From NCBI GenBank assembly GCA_949318235.1, contig CASGGR010000034.1:1751501-1815500 (forward strand): 64,000 nucleotides of DNA, written 5' to 3'. Of this stretch, positions 40,501 through 51,016 are shown piece after piece. Made by a program: the position numbers and the translations under genes. Each line of letters opens with the position of its first letter. Position 1 is the stretch's first letter. This DNA comes from Ecdyonurus torrentis. Its lineage: Eukaryota > Arthropoda > Insecta > Ephemeroptera > Heptageniidae. A model generated the notes under the pieces. It was not told where the DNA came from and ran no database searches. It worked only from the letters and a program-made list of their open reading frames with translations.

Positions 40501-41353
40501 TAAATTACTTGATATTACAAAACTCAGAACCACCCCTAAACACCCAGCTTCTAATGGAAAAACTGAAGTTGTTCATAAAGACATTAAAAAAATGCTATCA
40601 CATTATGTAAATAAACATCAAAAGAAGTGGCCTGAATTTTTGCAATATGTTGTTTGTGTACACAATACAAAACCGCATCATAGTTTAAACAAATATTCCC
40701 CATATGAAGTTGTCTATGGTAAGAAAATGCGTACTCCATTTAGTTTAATTCAAGATGAACTGCCTGAAATTAACAATGAAGATGTTCAAAATCTAGCTGA
40801 AAAACTAAAATTAATATGTCAAGAAGTTTATGAAAATAATCATAAATCTTTCCTGAAATATGCTAAAGCTCATAATAAAAAAAGTAAAGAGGTAACTTTT
40901 AAAGTTGATGACATGGTATGGCTGCACGACGACTCAGTGAAGAAAGGAGAATCTCCAAAACTCGCTGCTAAATTCAAAGGACCATTTCCTATAACAAGAA
41001 TTTTGTCGCCTGTAAACTCAGAAATACAGCTGCCAAATAGATTAGTAGTCGTGCATAATAATAGGTTGAAGTTGTTTAAAAAAAGAGCCACTACTGCCGT
41101 GTCTGTCTCTTGTTCACAGGTTCCAGCATCAGATGAACCGCACGATGATACAAGAAACAACCCACAACCCTCGACAAGCAAGCAAGATACCCCACGTCAA
41201 CGAGTGACACGTGACACCCCACGTTCGGATGAGTCCGAGCACGAGGAAAATGACAATAACAGTGTTGTGAGTGAGGAAGAACTACCCCTAAGACCCGGTG
41301 TGAGAGCCACACGAGGAAGGACAGTGCAAGGTTTCTATAGTAAATTCATGTAA
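37376..41353 (+). CDS. pol: Pol polyprotein: protease, reverse transcriptase, RNase H, integrase
   Basis: Open frame of 1325 codons if counted from the ATG at 37376. It is really expected as a Gag-Pol fusion entered at the slip site near 37469, so about the first 31 codons are probably not used. Numbering is from 37376. Protease: LIDTAAETSVI with aspartate 84 and flap-side motif GLLGIDFL at 149. Between protease and RT there is a Cys/His cluster, residues 271-283. RT, about 400-605: SPYNSGIVLVRKK, RVTLDLRK, TLDLKDSF (Asp502), MPQGLKNA, YIDD (568-571), FLGYTI. RNase H acidic set: Asp722, Glu764, Asp790, Asp833 (NADSLSR). Integrase: zinc site H901, H908, C938, C941; catalytic Asp970, Asp1028 and Glu1064 with 35 residues between the last two; GPF at 1202. 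The tail of about 90 residues is acidic and Ser/Pro-rich with no chromodomain seen. No stop or frameshift breaks the ORF. It acts in particle maturation, reverse transcription and integration. Confidence 0.95.
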   Translation: MRKFATRNFSFIKSERFATRILSLARRGAKFSPGRPTRPWVAPTPKLEQKFVPISNKNVYNVNNQYNLILECKINNNNMRFLIDTAAETSVIWNTIDTSNLMKNKFQIFGLGNQKVNSYGCKNVKMNIDHNNYKIEMHVVKHECYNYDGLLGIDFLRKYRGVINIGKNEITLHGHTFPLVSSYTDDSNYAEVKHLGRQLPTPPRYTPLKTTAPLKISPGNAKINFFQVSHKQALEFRNNFFVVEPLEVNQPLDEKRIYVARTISQLIKQECNSHHCTKNCIQCKYFVPVQISNFNTSDITIIKGTLIARIIAVTQDDIMSADCLTAESNTENATRHVHNIHSENVDYEEELEINEEILNEKLKHLPPEFREEFKAMILEDFRDIFIEKKIREGTHLVEHNIRLTEDKIVRTKPYKISMALQDYADISLGAQLDSRTIRKSTSPYNSGIVLVRKKTPDGTIQYRVTLDLRKINTLTEAEPYAFLNIQDSLSNLSKCKYFTTLDLKDSFYNIPLAENSKKYTAFTVPSGKYAGTYEYNFMPQGLKNASASMQRFLDGLLHNLSPLIVLCYIDDLCVFSNTIEENIARTRQVLERLQYGNVTVNLKKCQFAVQKIIFLGYTIENNTISADPRLVQKIQDFQIPHDIRDVMAWNGLSGYYRILIKNYAEINRPISDLLKNHKNNLKKKVNFTQECIDAFLKIKKIMTSSPVLAIPDPRKEFRLCVDTSGWASGAVLEQLGEDGIYHPCAYASRKLAPREQAESAAIREMIGFCWSLKHFKYYLYGQPHFTVVVDNAALKYLLTMKNPNSKLLRMALEISDYSFSVVHRAGLSHGNADSLSRFVNVVKVFDLDELQSHQQRDPECKMLSKKPNFFKHDGILFYQSGNGPRAVLPKSLRNIVLQQEHDSILSAHCGKQVTHKKIASQYYWPNRRRDVDFYCITCPSCAARRETDKTKMKLIEMPQPCEAFEFVGIDITQLPATSEFQYILTIVDFFSRFLVMIPMQDQTAQTVARNFVKHFALVYNCPKYLYSDLGRQFESELFSEMCKLLDITKLRTTPKHPASNGKTEVVHKDIKKMLSHYVNKHQKKWPEFLQYVVCVHNTKPHHSLNKYSPYEVVYGKKMRTPFSLIQDELPEINNEDVQNLAEKLKLICQEVYENNHKSFLKYAKAHNKKSKEVTFKVDDMVWLHDDSVKKGESPKLAAKFKGPFPITRILSPVNSEIQLPNRLVVVHNNRLKLFKKRATTAVSVSCSQVPASDEPHDDTRNNPQPSTSKQDTPRQRVTRDTPRSDESEHEENDNNSVVSEEELPLRPGVRATRGRTVQGFYSKFM
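37463..37503 (+). promoter_or_regulatory. -1 ribosomal frameshift cassette at the gag-pol overlap
   Basis: The heptamer A-AAT-TTT (37463-37469) fits X-XXY-YYZ in the gag frame (codons AAT, TTT). A 6-base spacer CTCCAG follows. Then 37476-37483 (GGCGCCCC) can pair with 37494-37503 (GGG, two unpaired T, GCGCC), an 8-bp GC-rich stem with a 10-base loop. pol lies in the -1 frame relative to gag. Heptamer, spacing and stem all match the classic design. Efficiency and a possible pseudoknot are unknown. Confidence 0.8.
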
Positions 41354-42457
41354 TTTCGTGATTTACAGACTTGAAAATCAAAACACAATTAATTATATAA
41401 TTTCAAACTAAAAGTTATCATTTTTCTATAGAAAATAAATTTTATTGCAAAAGATAACTAAAATATTAACTAATTCATCAGTTAGAAATAAAATATTAAA
41501 AAATATTATATACCGTAAAAAGTATAATTACTTACAAATTATAAATATCAAAATAAAAAATAGTAATAATTATCATCATATAAACTATATATAAAAACTA
41601 AAAATTATATAAAACATTAACACAATACTTGAATTTAAAATTAAACATTTAATTTGCGTTAAAACTATAAAAAAAAAAAAAAGTAATATTTAAAGTTTCA
41701 ATAAGTAAAAGTTAGTATAAATAATCTATCAAAATAACTTGTATTTTTAAATACCATATTTTAAATATCATATTTTAACTAAAAACTGCAATAATTTAAT
41801 TACACGTAAAAAAAAAAAAAAAAAAATTTTACACTGAAAAAATGCAAAGTGTAAAAATAATATTTACAATAATATTATAGTAAAAAAAAAAAAAAGGTTT
41901 AAGTTTATCTATAATCAATAATAATTTTAAAACTAATGTCTAAATAAAAAATATTTGATGTTGTTTAAATTTCATATGCTTAAAAATATATATAATATTA
42001 ACTAAAAAATTACGATTCAGTAAAATAATAATATCGAATAAAAATAATTACTTTAATAATAATAGTTTTAAATCTCATAAAAAAATATACATAATTTTCT
42101 TATAACATCAAGATATATGCAAAAAATTGAATGTAAAAAATAATTAACTATTTAAATCTAAATAATAATTGCAATAAAAAAAATGCACGAAGTAAAGTTT
42201 AATTTGCATGAAATATCAATTATTAAACGAAAAATTTACAATAATTTCTATTTATGTAATATTACTAAATGTAAAATCATAAAAATTTATGAAAAACTTA
42301 ACACATAAACCATATAAGGGCAATACTTTATTCTATAATATACAACAAATTTTATTCTCTAAATAAAATTCAATTTAATGTTATGTCATATGTTGAAATA
42401 CTGAATGAAAATTATCATGCCAAGCATATTATTGCATTATTGCTAAACAATAATATC

Positions 42458-42480
42458 AATAATAATAATAATAATAATAA
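42458..42480 (+). repeat. (AAT)n microsatellite
   Basis: About seven and a half AAT units followed directly by A-rich sequence, inside the element's 3' noncoding region. Confidence 0.9.
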
Positions 42481-42608
42481 AAAAAACAAAAAAAAAAAAA
42501 GTTTTAAATCTTATAATAAATATATAATATTCATTCAATATTTCTAGTTTATCCTGCAATTTGCTAAAAATTAATAAAACCAAGGAAAATTAACAAATTT
42601 ATAAGTAT

Positions 42609-42633
42609 AAAAAAAAAAAAAAAAAAAAAAAAA
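42609..42633 (+). repeat. Poly(A) tract of 25 bases
   Basis: Uninterrupted run of 25 A, the longest of several A runs in the 3' noncoding region (others near 41669, 41808 and 41883). It is not preceded by a poly(A) signal at the usual distance and has no target duplication, so I read it as a simple repeat, not the tail of a retroposed copy. Confidence 0.85.
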
Positions 42634-43254
42634 TAGAATATTATAATGTTAAAAACCTAATTTTAAATCTATTTTTGTATTTAACTATAAAACATTTTAA
42701 GGCAACTTGTAATTTTTAAATATAATTCATATATCTATATTTTACCGTAATTTTAAAAGTAAAAATAAACGTAATAAAAAGAAATAATATAGAAAAAATG
42801 CGTAATATACAATATTTTGTATTACCTATATATAACAAAAAAATTTATTCTGTTATGTTATATCAATAATAATATTCAATGATTATGATTTAAAAAAAAT
42901 TCATAACAATAATAATTTGAATAATAATTTTACCTAAAAATAGCAATAATTATAAAATTCATTTTAATTTTTTTTACTGAATTTCTCATGTATAAAAAGT
43001 TCTACATTATAAAAAGTTAGAAAAGAAAAAATTCTCAGTAAATTTTCATATGCTGTATAAGCTACATAAACGGATGTAACTTTCCTATAATTTTGCTTAC
43101 GAGTAAATTCTCATATATTTTTAAAATGTATGTATTATGTCATGTCAGACTTTGCTTTTCTTCGCTTCCACGCAACACAACACCACATTTTATATTGCAC
43201 AGATGCATAATAACTCGCCTGCTTAGTAATCATTCTTGGGGGCAAGAATTTTCC

Positions 43255-43265
43255 GAGAAGGGGGG
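43255..43265 (+). other. Polypurine tract
   Basis: GAGAAGGGGGG followed by TGA, ending three bases before the TG of the 3' LTR. This is the expected RNase H-resistant primer for plus-strand DNA synthesis and supports the LTR boundary. Confidence 0.88.
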
Positions 43266-43469
43266 TGATGTAACCCGCGCGTCCTAAATATCAATATTAA
43301 TAATTAAATAATGTAATGTTTTATTATTGATATTTAGTCCTCTTTACATATTCGCGTTCATATAGTACAAGATGTACTTCTTTGTAATTTAACTGCATAA
43401 AAAGTGCATTATAGCATAATTGCGTGTGTTGCGTGTGAGGCGACGGGAAGAAAGATAGTCTGAGTGTGG

Positions 43470-43500
43470 AGCTTGAGGTGTCGCGCTGGCGCCTCAAGCT
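43470..43500 (+). promoter_or_regulatory. LTR hairpin (3' copy)
   Basis: Same inverted repeat AGCTTGAGG / CCTCAAGCT as at 35360-35390, here upstream of the AATAAA at 43574. If it lies in R, it would be at the 3' end of the transcript next to the poly(A) signal. Role is inference. Confidence 0.5.
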
Positions 43501-43573
43501 ATAACGCCGCTCTATGCATTGTTCGGCATATAGCGCTAATTTTATCACTTATAATCCACATTCATAATTTTAT

Positions 43574-43579
43574 AATAAA
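43574..43579 (+). promoter_or_regulatory. Candidate poly(A) signal in the 3' LTR
   Basis: AATAAA within TATAATAAAATATAG, the copy expected to be used for 3' end formation of the element's RNA. Tentative because the region is AT-rich. Confidence 0.4.
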
Positions 43580-43923
43580 ATATAGTGTTACTTATGTGAG
43601 TTTTTGATTTGAAAAGTTCTCCAATATCATATAAGAAATGCAGAAGAATTAATAACATTATATTACTAATAAACATTATCAATAACAGTTATAATTGATA
43701 ATCTTTTAGTATAGATTATCAATAAGTTATCACAGAATTATTCATTAATACATCCACCAAAGCTGTACGCTTTGCGTGAATATTCAGCGACGGCCGAGAG
43801 CGACGAGGACGAGTCCGGCGGCAGAGCAGGTTACAGCGGCGGAGCGCCGGAGAGCGAGAAGAAGGTAACTCAGTAGCGGGGTTCGGGGTTCGGAAAACAA
43901 CATTCACTATGGCGCAGGCTACA

Positions 43924-43927
43924 GCAC
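43924..43927. other. Target-site duplication (right)
   Basis: GCAC directly after the 3' LTR end TACA, matching 35155-35158. Joining the two flanks with one GCAC restores the ordinary monomer text TCGCACCAATGC, so the insertion removed no satellite sequence. Confidence 0.88.
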
Positions 43928-46105
43928 CAATGCAAATTTTTGCAGTTATAGAGAATCTCAGTGCTTTCTCATCGTACTTTTTAGACTGTGAATACGATTT
44001 TTGATGATATCTCCGAAACTAATAAAGCTACAGGCTTGCGGTTTGAACTAAAATGTAGGACTAACAGACTTGCAAAGAAAAGGTTTATTACACCTTAATC
44101 GCTCCAATGCAAACTTTCGCAGTTATAGAGAATCTCAGTGCTTTCTCATCGTACTTTTTAGACTGTGAATACAATTTTTAATGATATCTCCGAAACTAAT
44201 AAAGCTACAGGCTTGCGGTTTGAACTAAAATGTAGGACTAACAGACTTGCAAAGAAAAAGTTATTACACCTTAATCGCACCAATGCAAATTTTTGCAGTT
44301 ATAGAGAATCTCAGTGCTTTCTCATCGTACTTTTTAGACTGTGAATACGATTTTTGATGATATCTCCGAAACTTATAAAGCTACAGGCTTGCGGTTTGAA
44401 CTAAAATGAAGGACTAACAGACTTCAAAGAAAAGGTTATTACACCTTAATCGCACCAATGCAAATTTTCGCAGTTATAGAGAATCTCAGTGCTTTCTCAT
44501 CGTACTTTTCAGACTGAAAATACGATTTTTGATGATATCTTTGAAACTAATAAAGCTACAGGCTTGCGGTTTGAACTAAAATGTAGGACTGACAGACTTG
44601 CAAAGAAAATGTTTATTACACCTTAATCGCTCCAATGCAAACTTTTGCAGTTATAGAGAATCTCAGTGCTTTCTCATTGTACTTTTTAGACTGTGATTAG
44701 GATTTTTGATGATATCTCTGAAACTAGTAAAGCTACAGGCTTGCGGTTTAAATTAAATGTAGGACTAACAGACTTGCAAAGAAAAGGTTATTACACCTTA
44801 ATCGCTCCAATGCAAACTTTCGCAGTTATAGAGAATCTCAGTTCTTTCTCATCGTACTTTTCAGACTGTGAATACGTTTTTTGATGATATCTTTGAAACT
44901 AATAAAGCCACAGGCTTGCGGTTTGAACTAAAATGTAGGACTGACAAACTTGCAACGAAAAGGTAGTTACACCTTAATCGCTCCACTGCAAACTTGCGCA
45001 GTTATAGAGAATCTCAGTGCTTTATCATCGTATTTTTTAGACTGTGATTAAGATTTTTGATGATATCTCTGAAACTAGTAAAGCTACAGGCTTGCGGTTT
45101 GAAATAAAATGAAGGACTAACAGACATGCACAGAAAAGGTTCTTTCACCTTAATCGCTCCACTGCAAACTTGCGCAGTTATAGAGAATCTCAGTGCTTTC
45201 TCATCGTACTTTTCAGACTGTGAATACGATTTTTGATGATATCTCCGAAACTAATAAAGCAACGGGCTTGCGGTTTAACTAAAATGTAGGACTAACAGAC
45301 TTGCAAAGAAAAGGTTATTACACCTTAATCGCACCAATGCAAATTTTTGCAGTTATAGAGAATCTCAGTGCTTTCTCATCGTACTTTTTAGACTGTGAAT
45401 ACGATTTTTGATGATATCTCCGAAACTAATAAAGCTACAGGCTTGCGGTTTGAACTAAAATGTAGGACTAACAGACTTGCAAAGAAAAGGTTTATTACAA
45501 CTTAATCGCTCCAATGCAAACTTTCGCAGTTATAGAGAATCTCAGTGCTTTCTCATTGTACTTTTTAGACTGTGATTAAGATTTTTGATGATATCTCTGA
45601 AACTAGTAAAGCTACAGGCTTGCGGTTTGAAATTAAATGTAGGACTAACAGACTTGCAAAGAAAAGGTTACTATACCTTAATCGCTCCAATGCAAACTTT
45701 CGCTGTTATAGAGAATCTCAGTGCTTTCTCATCGTACTTTTTAGACTGTGAATATAATTTTTAATGATATCTCCGAAACTAATAAAGCTACAGGCTTGCG
45801 GTTTGAACTATAATGTAGGACTAACAGACTTGCAAAGAAAAGGTTATTACACCTTAATCGCTCCAATGCAAACTTTCGAAGTGCTTTCTCATTGTACTTT
45901 TTAGACCGTGAATAAGATTTTTGATGATATCTCTGAAACTAGTAAAGCTACAGGCTTGCGGTTTGAACTAAAATGTAGGACTGACAAACTTGCAACGAAA
46001 AGGTAGTTACACCTTAATCGCTCCACTGCAAACTTGCGCAGTTATAGAGAATCTCAGTGCTTTCTCATCGTATTTTTTAGACTGTGATTAAGATTTTTGA
46101 TGATA
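43924..46105. repeat. HOR block right of the element, duplicate of 32.8-34.5 kb
   Basis: 43924 to about 44263 matches 50375 onward, the undisrupted paralogue of the target. About 44350-46105 matches about 32780-34535, sharing rare markers such as CAGACTGAAAATACG, GAAAATGTTTATTAC and GAATACGTTTTTTG. A 16-bp-deleted monomer is at about 45881. After about 46105 the sequence switches to the 50813 type. Confidence 0.82.
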
Positions 46106-49100
46106 TCTCCGAAACTAATAAAGCAACGGGCTTGCGGTTTGAACTAAAATGTAGGACTAACAGACTTGCAAAGAAAAGGTTATTACACCTTAATCGCTCC
46201 AATGCAAACTTTCGCAGTGCTTTCTCATTGTACTTTTTAGACCGTGAATAAGATTTTTGATGATATCTCTGAAACTAGTAAAGCTACAGGCTTGCGGTTT
46301 GAAATAAAATGTAGGACTAACAAAACTTGCAAAGAAAAGGTTATTACACCTTAATCGCTCTAATTCCAACTTTTTCAGTTATAGAGAATCTCAGTGCTTT
46401 CTCATCGTACTTTTCAGACTGTGAATAAGATTTTTGATGATATCTTTGAAACTAATAAAGCTACAGGCTTGCGGTTTGAACTAAAATGTAGGACTGACAA
46501 ACTTGCAAAGCAAAGGTTATTACACCTTAATCGCTCCACTGCAAACTTGCGCAGTTATAGAGAATCTCAGTGCTTTCTCAACGTACTTTTCGGACTGTGA
46601 ATACGAATTTTGATGATATTCTGCGAAACTAATAAAGCTACAGGCCTGCGGTTTGAACTTAAATGTAGGACTAACAGACTTGCAAAGAAAAAGTTATTAC
46701 ACCTTAATCGCACCAATGCAAATTTTCGCAGTTATAGAGAATCACAGTGCTTTCTCATCGTACTTTTCAGACTGTGAATACGATTTTTGATGACATCTCT
46801 GAAACTAATAAAGCTACTGGCTTGCGGTTTGAAATTAAATGTAGGACTAACAGACTTGCAAAGAAAAGGTTACTATACCTTAATCGCTCCAATGCAAACT
46901 TTCGCAGTTTTAGAGAATCTCAGTGCTTTCTCATCGTACTTTTTAGACTGTGAATACAATTTTTAATGATATCTCCGAAACTAATAAAGCAACGGGCTTG
47001 CGGTTTGAACTAAAATGTAGGACTAACAGACTTGCAAAGAAAAGGTTATTACACCTTAATCGCTCCAATGCAAACTTTCGCAGTGCTTTCTCATTGTACT
47101 TTTTAGACTGTGAATAAGATTTTTGATGATATCTCTGAAACTAGTAAAGCTACAGGCTTGCGGTTTGAAATAAAATGTAGGACTAACAAAACTTGCAAAG
47201 AAAAGGTTATTACACCTTAATCGCTCCAATTCAAACTTTTGCAGTTATAGAGAATCTCAGTGCTTTCTCATCGTACTTTTCAGACTGTGAATACGATTTT
47301 TGATGATATCTTTGAAACTAATAAAGCTACAGGCTTGCGGTTTGAACTAAAATGTAGGACTGACAAACTTGCAAAGCAAAGGTCATTACACCTTAATCGC
47401 TCCACTGCAAACTTGCGCAGTTATAGAGAATCTCAGTGCTTTCTCAACGTACTTTTCGGACTGTGAATACGAATTTTGATGATATCTCCGAAACTAATAA
47501 AGCTACAGGCCTGCGGTTTGAACTTAAATGTAGGACTAACAGACTTGCAAAGAAAAAGTTATTACACCTTAATCGCACCAATGCAAATTTTCGCAGTTAT
47601 AGAGAATCACAGTGCTTTCTCATCGTACTTTTCAGACTGTGAATACGATTTTTGATGATATCTCTGAAACTAATAAAGCTACAGGCTTGCGGTTTAAACT
47701 AAAATGTAGGACTAACAGACTTGATAAGAAAAGGTTTATTACACCTTAATCGCTCCAATGCAAACTTTCGCAGTTATAGAGAATCTCAGTGCTTTCTCAT
47801 TGTACTTTTTAGACTGTGATTAAGATTTTTGATGATATCTCTGAAACTAGTAAAGCTACAGGCTTGCGGTTTGAAATTAAATGTAGGACTAACAGACTTG
47901 CAAAGCAAAGGTTATTACACCTTAAACGCTCCAATGCAAACTTTTGCAGTTATAGAGAATCTCAGTGCTTTCTCATCGAACTTTTCAGACTGTGAATACG
48001 AATTTTGATGATATCTCCGAAACTAATAAAGCTACAGGCTTGCGGTTTGAACTAAAATGTAGGACTAACAGACTTGCAAAGAAAAGGTTATTACACCTTA
48101 ATCGCACCAATGCAAATTTTTGCAGTTATAGAGAATCTCAGTGCTTTCTCATCGTACTTTTTAGACTGTGAATACGATTTTTGATGATATCTCCGAAATT
48201 TATAAAGCTACAGGCGTGCGGTTTAAATTAAATGTAGGACTAACAGACTTGCAAAGAAAAGGTTATTACACCTTAATCGCTCCAATGCAAACTTTCGCAA
48301 TTATAGAGAATCTCAGTTCTTTCTCATCGTACTTTTCAGACTGTGAATACGTTTTTTGATGATATCTTTGAAACTAATAAAGCTACAGGCTTGCGGTTTG
48401 AACTAAAATGTAGGACTGACAAACTTGCAACGAAAAGGTAGTTACACCTTAATCGCTCCAATGCAAACTTTCGCAGTTATAGAGAATCTCAGTGCTTTCT
48501 CATTGTACTTTTTAGACTGTGATTTAGATTTTTGATGATATCTCTGAAACTAGTAAAGCTACAGGCTTGCGGTTTGAAATTAAATGTAGGACTAACAGAC
48601 TTGCAAAGAAAAGGTTACTATACCTTAATCGCTCCAATGCAAACTTTCGCAGTTATAGAGAATCTCAGTGCTTTCTCATCGTACTTTTTAGACTGTGAAT
48701 ACAATTTTTAATGATATCTCCGAAACTAATAAAGCTACAGGCTTGCGGTTTGAACTAAAATGTAGGACTAACAGACTTGCAAAGAAAAAGTTATTTCACC
48801 TTAATCGCACCAATGCAAACTTTCGCAGTTATAGAGAATCTCAGTGTTTTCTCATCGTACTTTTCAGACTGTGAATACGATTTTTGATGATATTTTCGAA
48901 ACTAATAAAGCAACGGGCTTGCGGTTTAACTAAAATGTAGGACTAACAGACTTGCAAAGAAAAGGTTATTACACCTTAATCGCACCAATGCAAATTTTTG
49001 CAGTTATAGAGAATCTCAGTGCTTTCTCATCGTACTTTTTAGACTGTGAATACGATTTTTGATGATATCTCCGAAACTAATAAAGCTACAGGCTTGCGGT

Positions 49101-50812
49101 TTGAACTAAAATGTAGGACTAACAGACTTGCAAAGAAAAGGTTTATTACACCTTAATCGCTCCAATGCAAACTTTCGCAGTTATAGAGAATCTCAGTGCT
49201 TTCTCATTGTACTTTTTAGACTGTGATTAAGATTTTTGATGATATCTCTGAAACTAGTAAAGCTACAGGCTTGCGGTTTGAAATTAAATGTAGGACTAAC
49301 AGACTTGCAAAGAAAAGGTTACTATACCTTAATCGCTCCAATGCAAACTTTCGCTGTTATAGAGAATCTCAGTGCTTTCTCATCGTACTTTTTAGACTGT
49401 GAATATAATTTTTAATGATATCTCCGAAACTAATAAAGCTACAGGCTTGCGGTTTGAACTATAATGTAGGTCTAACAGACTTGCAAAGAAAAGGTTATTA
49501 CACCTTAATCGCTCCAATGCAAACTTTCGCAGTGCTTTCTCATTGTACTTTTTAGACTGTGAATAAGATTTTTGATGATATCTCTGAAACTAGTAAAGCT
49601 ACAGGCTTGCGGTTTGAACTAAAATGTAGGACTGACAAACTTGCAACGAAAAGGTAGTTACACCTTAATCGCTCCACTGCAAACTTGCGCAGTTATAGAG
49701 AATCTCAGTGCTTTCTCATCGTATTTTTTAGACTGTGATTAAGATTTTTGATGATATCTCTAAAACTAGTAAAGCTACAGGCTTGCGGTTTGAAATAAAA
49801 TGTAGGACTTATAGACTTGCAAAGAAAAGGTTATTACACCTTAATCGCTCAAATGCAAACTTTCGCAGTTATAGAGAATCTCAGTGCTTTCTCATCGTAC
49901 TTTTCAGACTGTTAATACGATTTTTGATGGTATCTGCGAAACTAATAAAGCTACAGGCTTGCGGTTTGAACTAAAATGTAGGACTAACAGACTTGCAACG
50001 AAAAGGTAGTTACACCTTAATCGCTCCACTGCAAACTTGCGCAGTTATAGAGAATCTCAGTGCTTTCTCATCGTACTTTTTAGACTGTGATTAAGATTTT
50101 TGATGATATCTCTGAAACTAGTAAAGCTACAGGCTTGCGGTTTAAAATAAAATGTAGGACTAACAGACATGCAAAGAAAAGGTTCTTTCACCTTAATCGC
50201 TCCAATGCAAACTTGCGCAGTTATAGAGAATCTCAGTGCTTTCTCATCGAACTTTTGAGACTGTGAATACGAATTTTGATGATATCTCCGAAACTAATAA
50301 AGCTACAGGCTTGCAGTTTGAACTAAAATGTAGGACTAACAGACTTGCAAAGAAAAGGTTATTACACCTTAATCGCACCAATGCAAATTTTTGCAGTTAT
50401 AGAGAATCTCAGTGCTTTCTCATCGTACTTTTTAGACTGTGAATACGATTTTTGATGATATCTCCGAAACTAATAAAGCTACAGGCTTGCGGTTTGAACT
50501 AAAATGTAGGACTAACAGACTTGCAAAGAAAAGGTTTATTACACCTTAATCGCTCCAATGCAAACTTTCGCAGTTATAGAGAATCTCAGTGCTTTCTCAT
50601 CGTACTTTTTAGACTGTGAATACAATTTTTAATGATATCTCCGAAACTAATAAAGCTACAGGCTTGCGGTTTGAACTAAAATGTAGGACTAACAGACTTG
50701 CAAAGAAAAAGTTATTTCACCTTAATCGCACCAATGCAAACTTTCGCAGTTATAGAGAATCTCAGTGTTTTCTCATCGTACTTTTCAGACTGTGAATACG
50801 ATTTTTGATGAT
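46105..50812. repeat. Long HOR unit, 4708 bp
   Basis: Landmarks 46394/51102, 47260/51968 and 47965/52673 lie 4708 bp apart. The second copy follows this order only as far as about 52948 and then changes to a shorter unit. The length fits 27 monomers (4752) minus three 16-bp deletions plus four single-base insertions. This longest arrangement contains all monomer types found in the 1923- and 2976-bp units, so it is the best candidate for their ancestor. Confidence 0.82.
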
Positions 50813-51016
50813 ATCTCCGAAACTAATAAAGCAACGGGCTTGCGGTTTGAACTAAAATGTAGGACTAACAGACTTGCAAAGAAAAGGTTATTACACCTTA
50901 ATCGCTCCAATGCAAACTTTCGCAGTGCTTTCTCATTGTACTTTTTAGACCGTGAATAAGATTTTTGATGATATCTCTGAAACTAGTAAAGCTACAGGCT
51001 TGCGGTTTGAAATAAA

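Larger units (their letters stand above)
41354..43254 (+). other. Long AT-rich 3' noncoding region of the element
   Basis: About 1.9 kb between the pol stop and the polypurine tract. It is extremely AT-rich, has stops in all frames and several long A runs, and shows no env-like ORF, signal peptide or membrane segment. The only ORF called near its end (43093-43287) runs into the 3' LTR and lacks any recognisable motif. It may be a decayed env region, captured AT-rich DNA, or a 3' UTR with a function in RNA. The sequence alone does not decide. Confidence 0.8.
35159..43923 (+). mobile_element. Intact Ty3/gypsy (Metaviridae) LTR retrotransposon
   Basis: An 8765-bp element inserted in the satellite. 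In order it has a 655-bp LTR (TGTA...TACA), a leucine tRNA primer-binding site, a leader, gag, pol in the -1 frame, 1.9 kb of AT-rich noncoding DNA, a polypurine tract and a second 655-bp LTR. It is flanked by a GCAC duplication. The order protease, RT, RNase H, integrase places it in Ty3/gypsy rather than Ty1/copia. BEL/Pao also has this order, but the RNase H and integrase motifs here (NADSLSR, GPF) are gypsy-like. There is no env ORF and no recognisable chromodomain. I compared the LTRs line by line and found no difference, and both ORFs are open, so the copy looks recent and potentially autonomous. The clade cannot be fixed without a tree; leucine tRNA priming occurs in the mdg3/blastopia/micropia groups of insects. 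Confidence 0.96.
43269..43923 (+). repeat. 3' long terminal repeat, 655 bp
   Basis: Identical over its full length to the 5' LTR at a constant offset of 8110 bp. It starts TGTAACC straight after the polypurine tract and ends GGCTACA, followed by the duplicated GCAC and satellite. It should supply the poly(A) site of the genomic transcript. Zero observed differences in 655 bp means too little time for substitutions since insertion, or gene conversion between LTRs. Confidence 0.96.

Noticed and set aside
41200..41353. Chromodomain at the end of integrase
   Set aside because: The tail is acidic and Ser/Pro-rich and shows none of the aromatic pattern of chromodomains, although insertion in heterochromatin made it worth looking.
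42609..42633. Poly(A) tail of a non-LTR retroposon nested in the element
   Set aside because: No target duplication, no upstream LINE or SINE-like sequence, and several similar A runs occur nearby, so a simple repeat is the better reading.
43093..43287. Small open frame before the 3' LTR as a remnant env or accessory gene
   Set aside because: It crosses the polypurine tract and LTR boundary, has no signal peptide or membrane segment I can defend, and sits in low-complexity DNA.
48885..48925. CENP-B box in monomers with TTTTCGAAAC...AAAGCAACGGG
   Set aside because: TTCG and CGGG parts are both present but the spacing is wrong for the 17-bp box, and most monomers lack CGGG.
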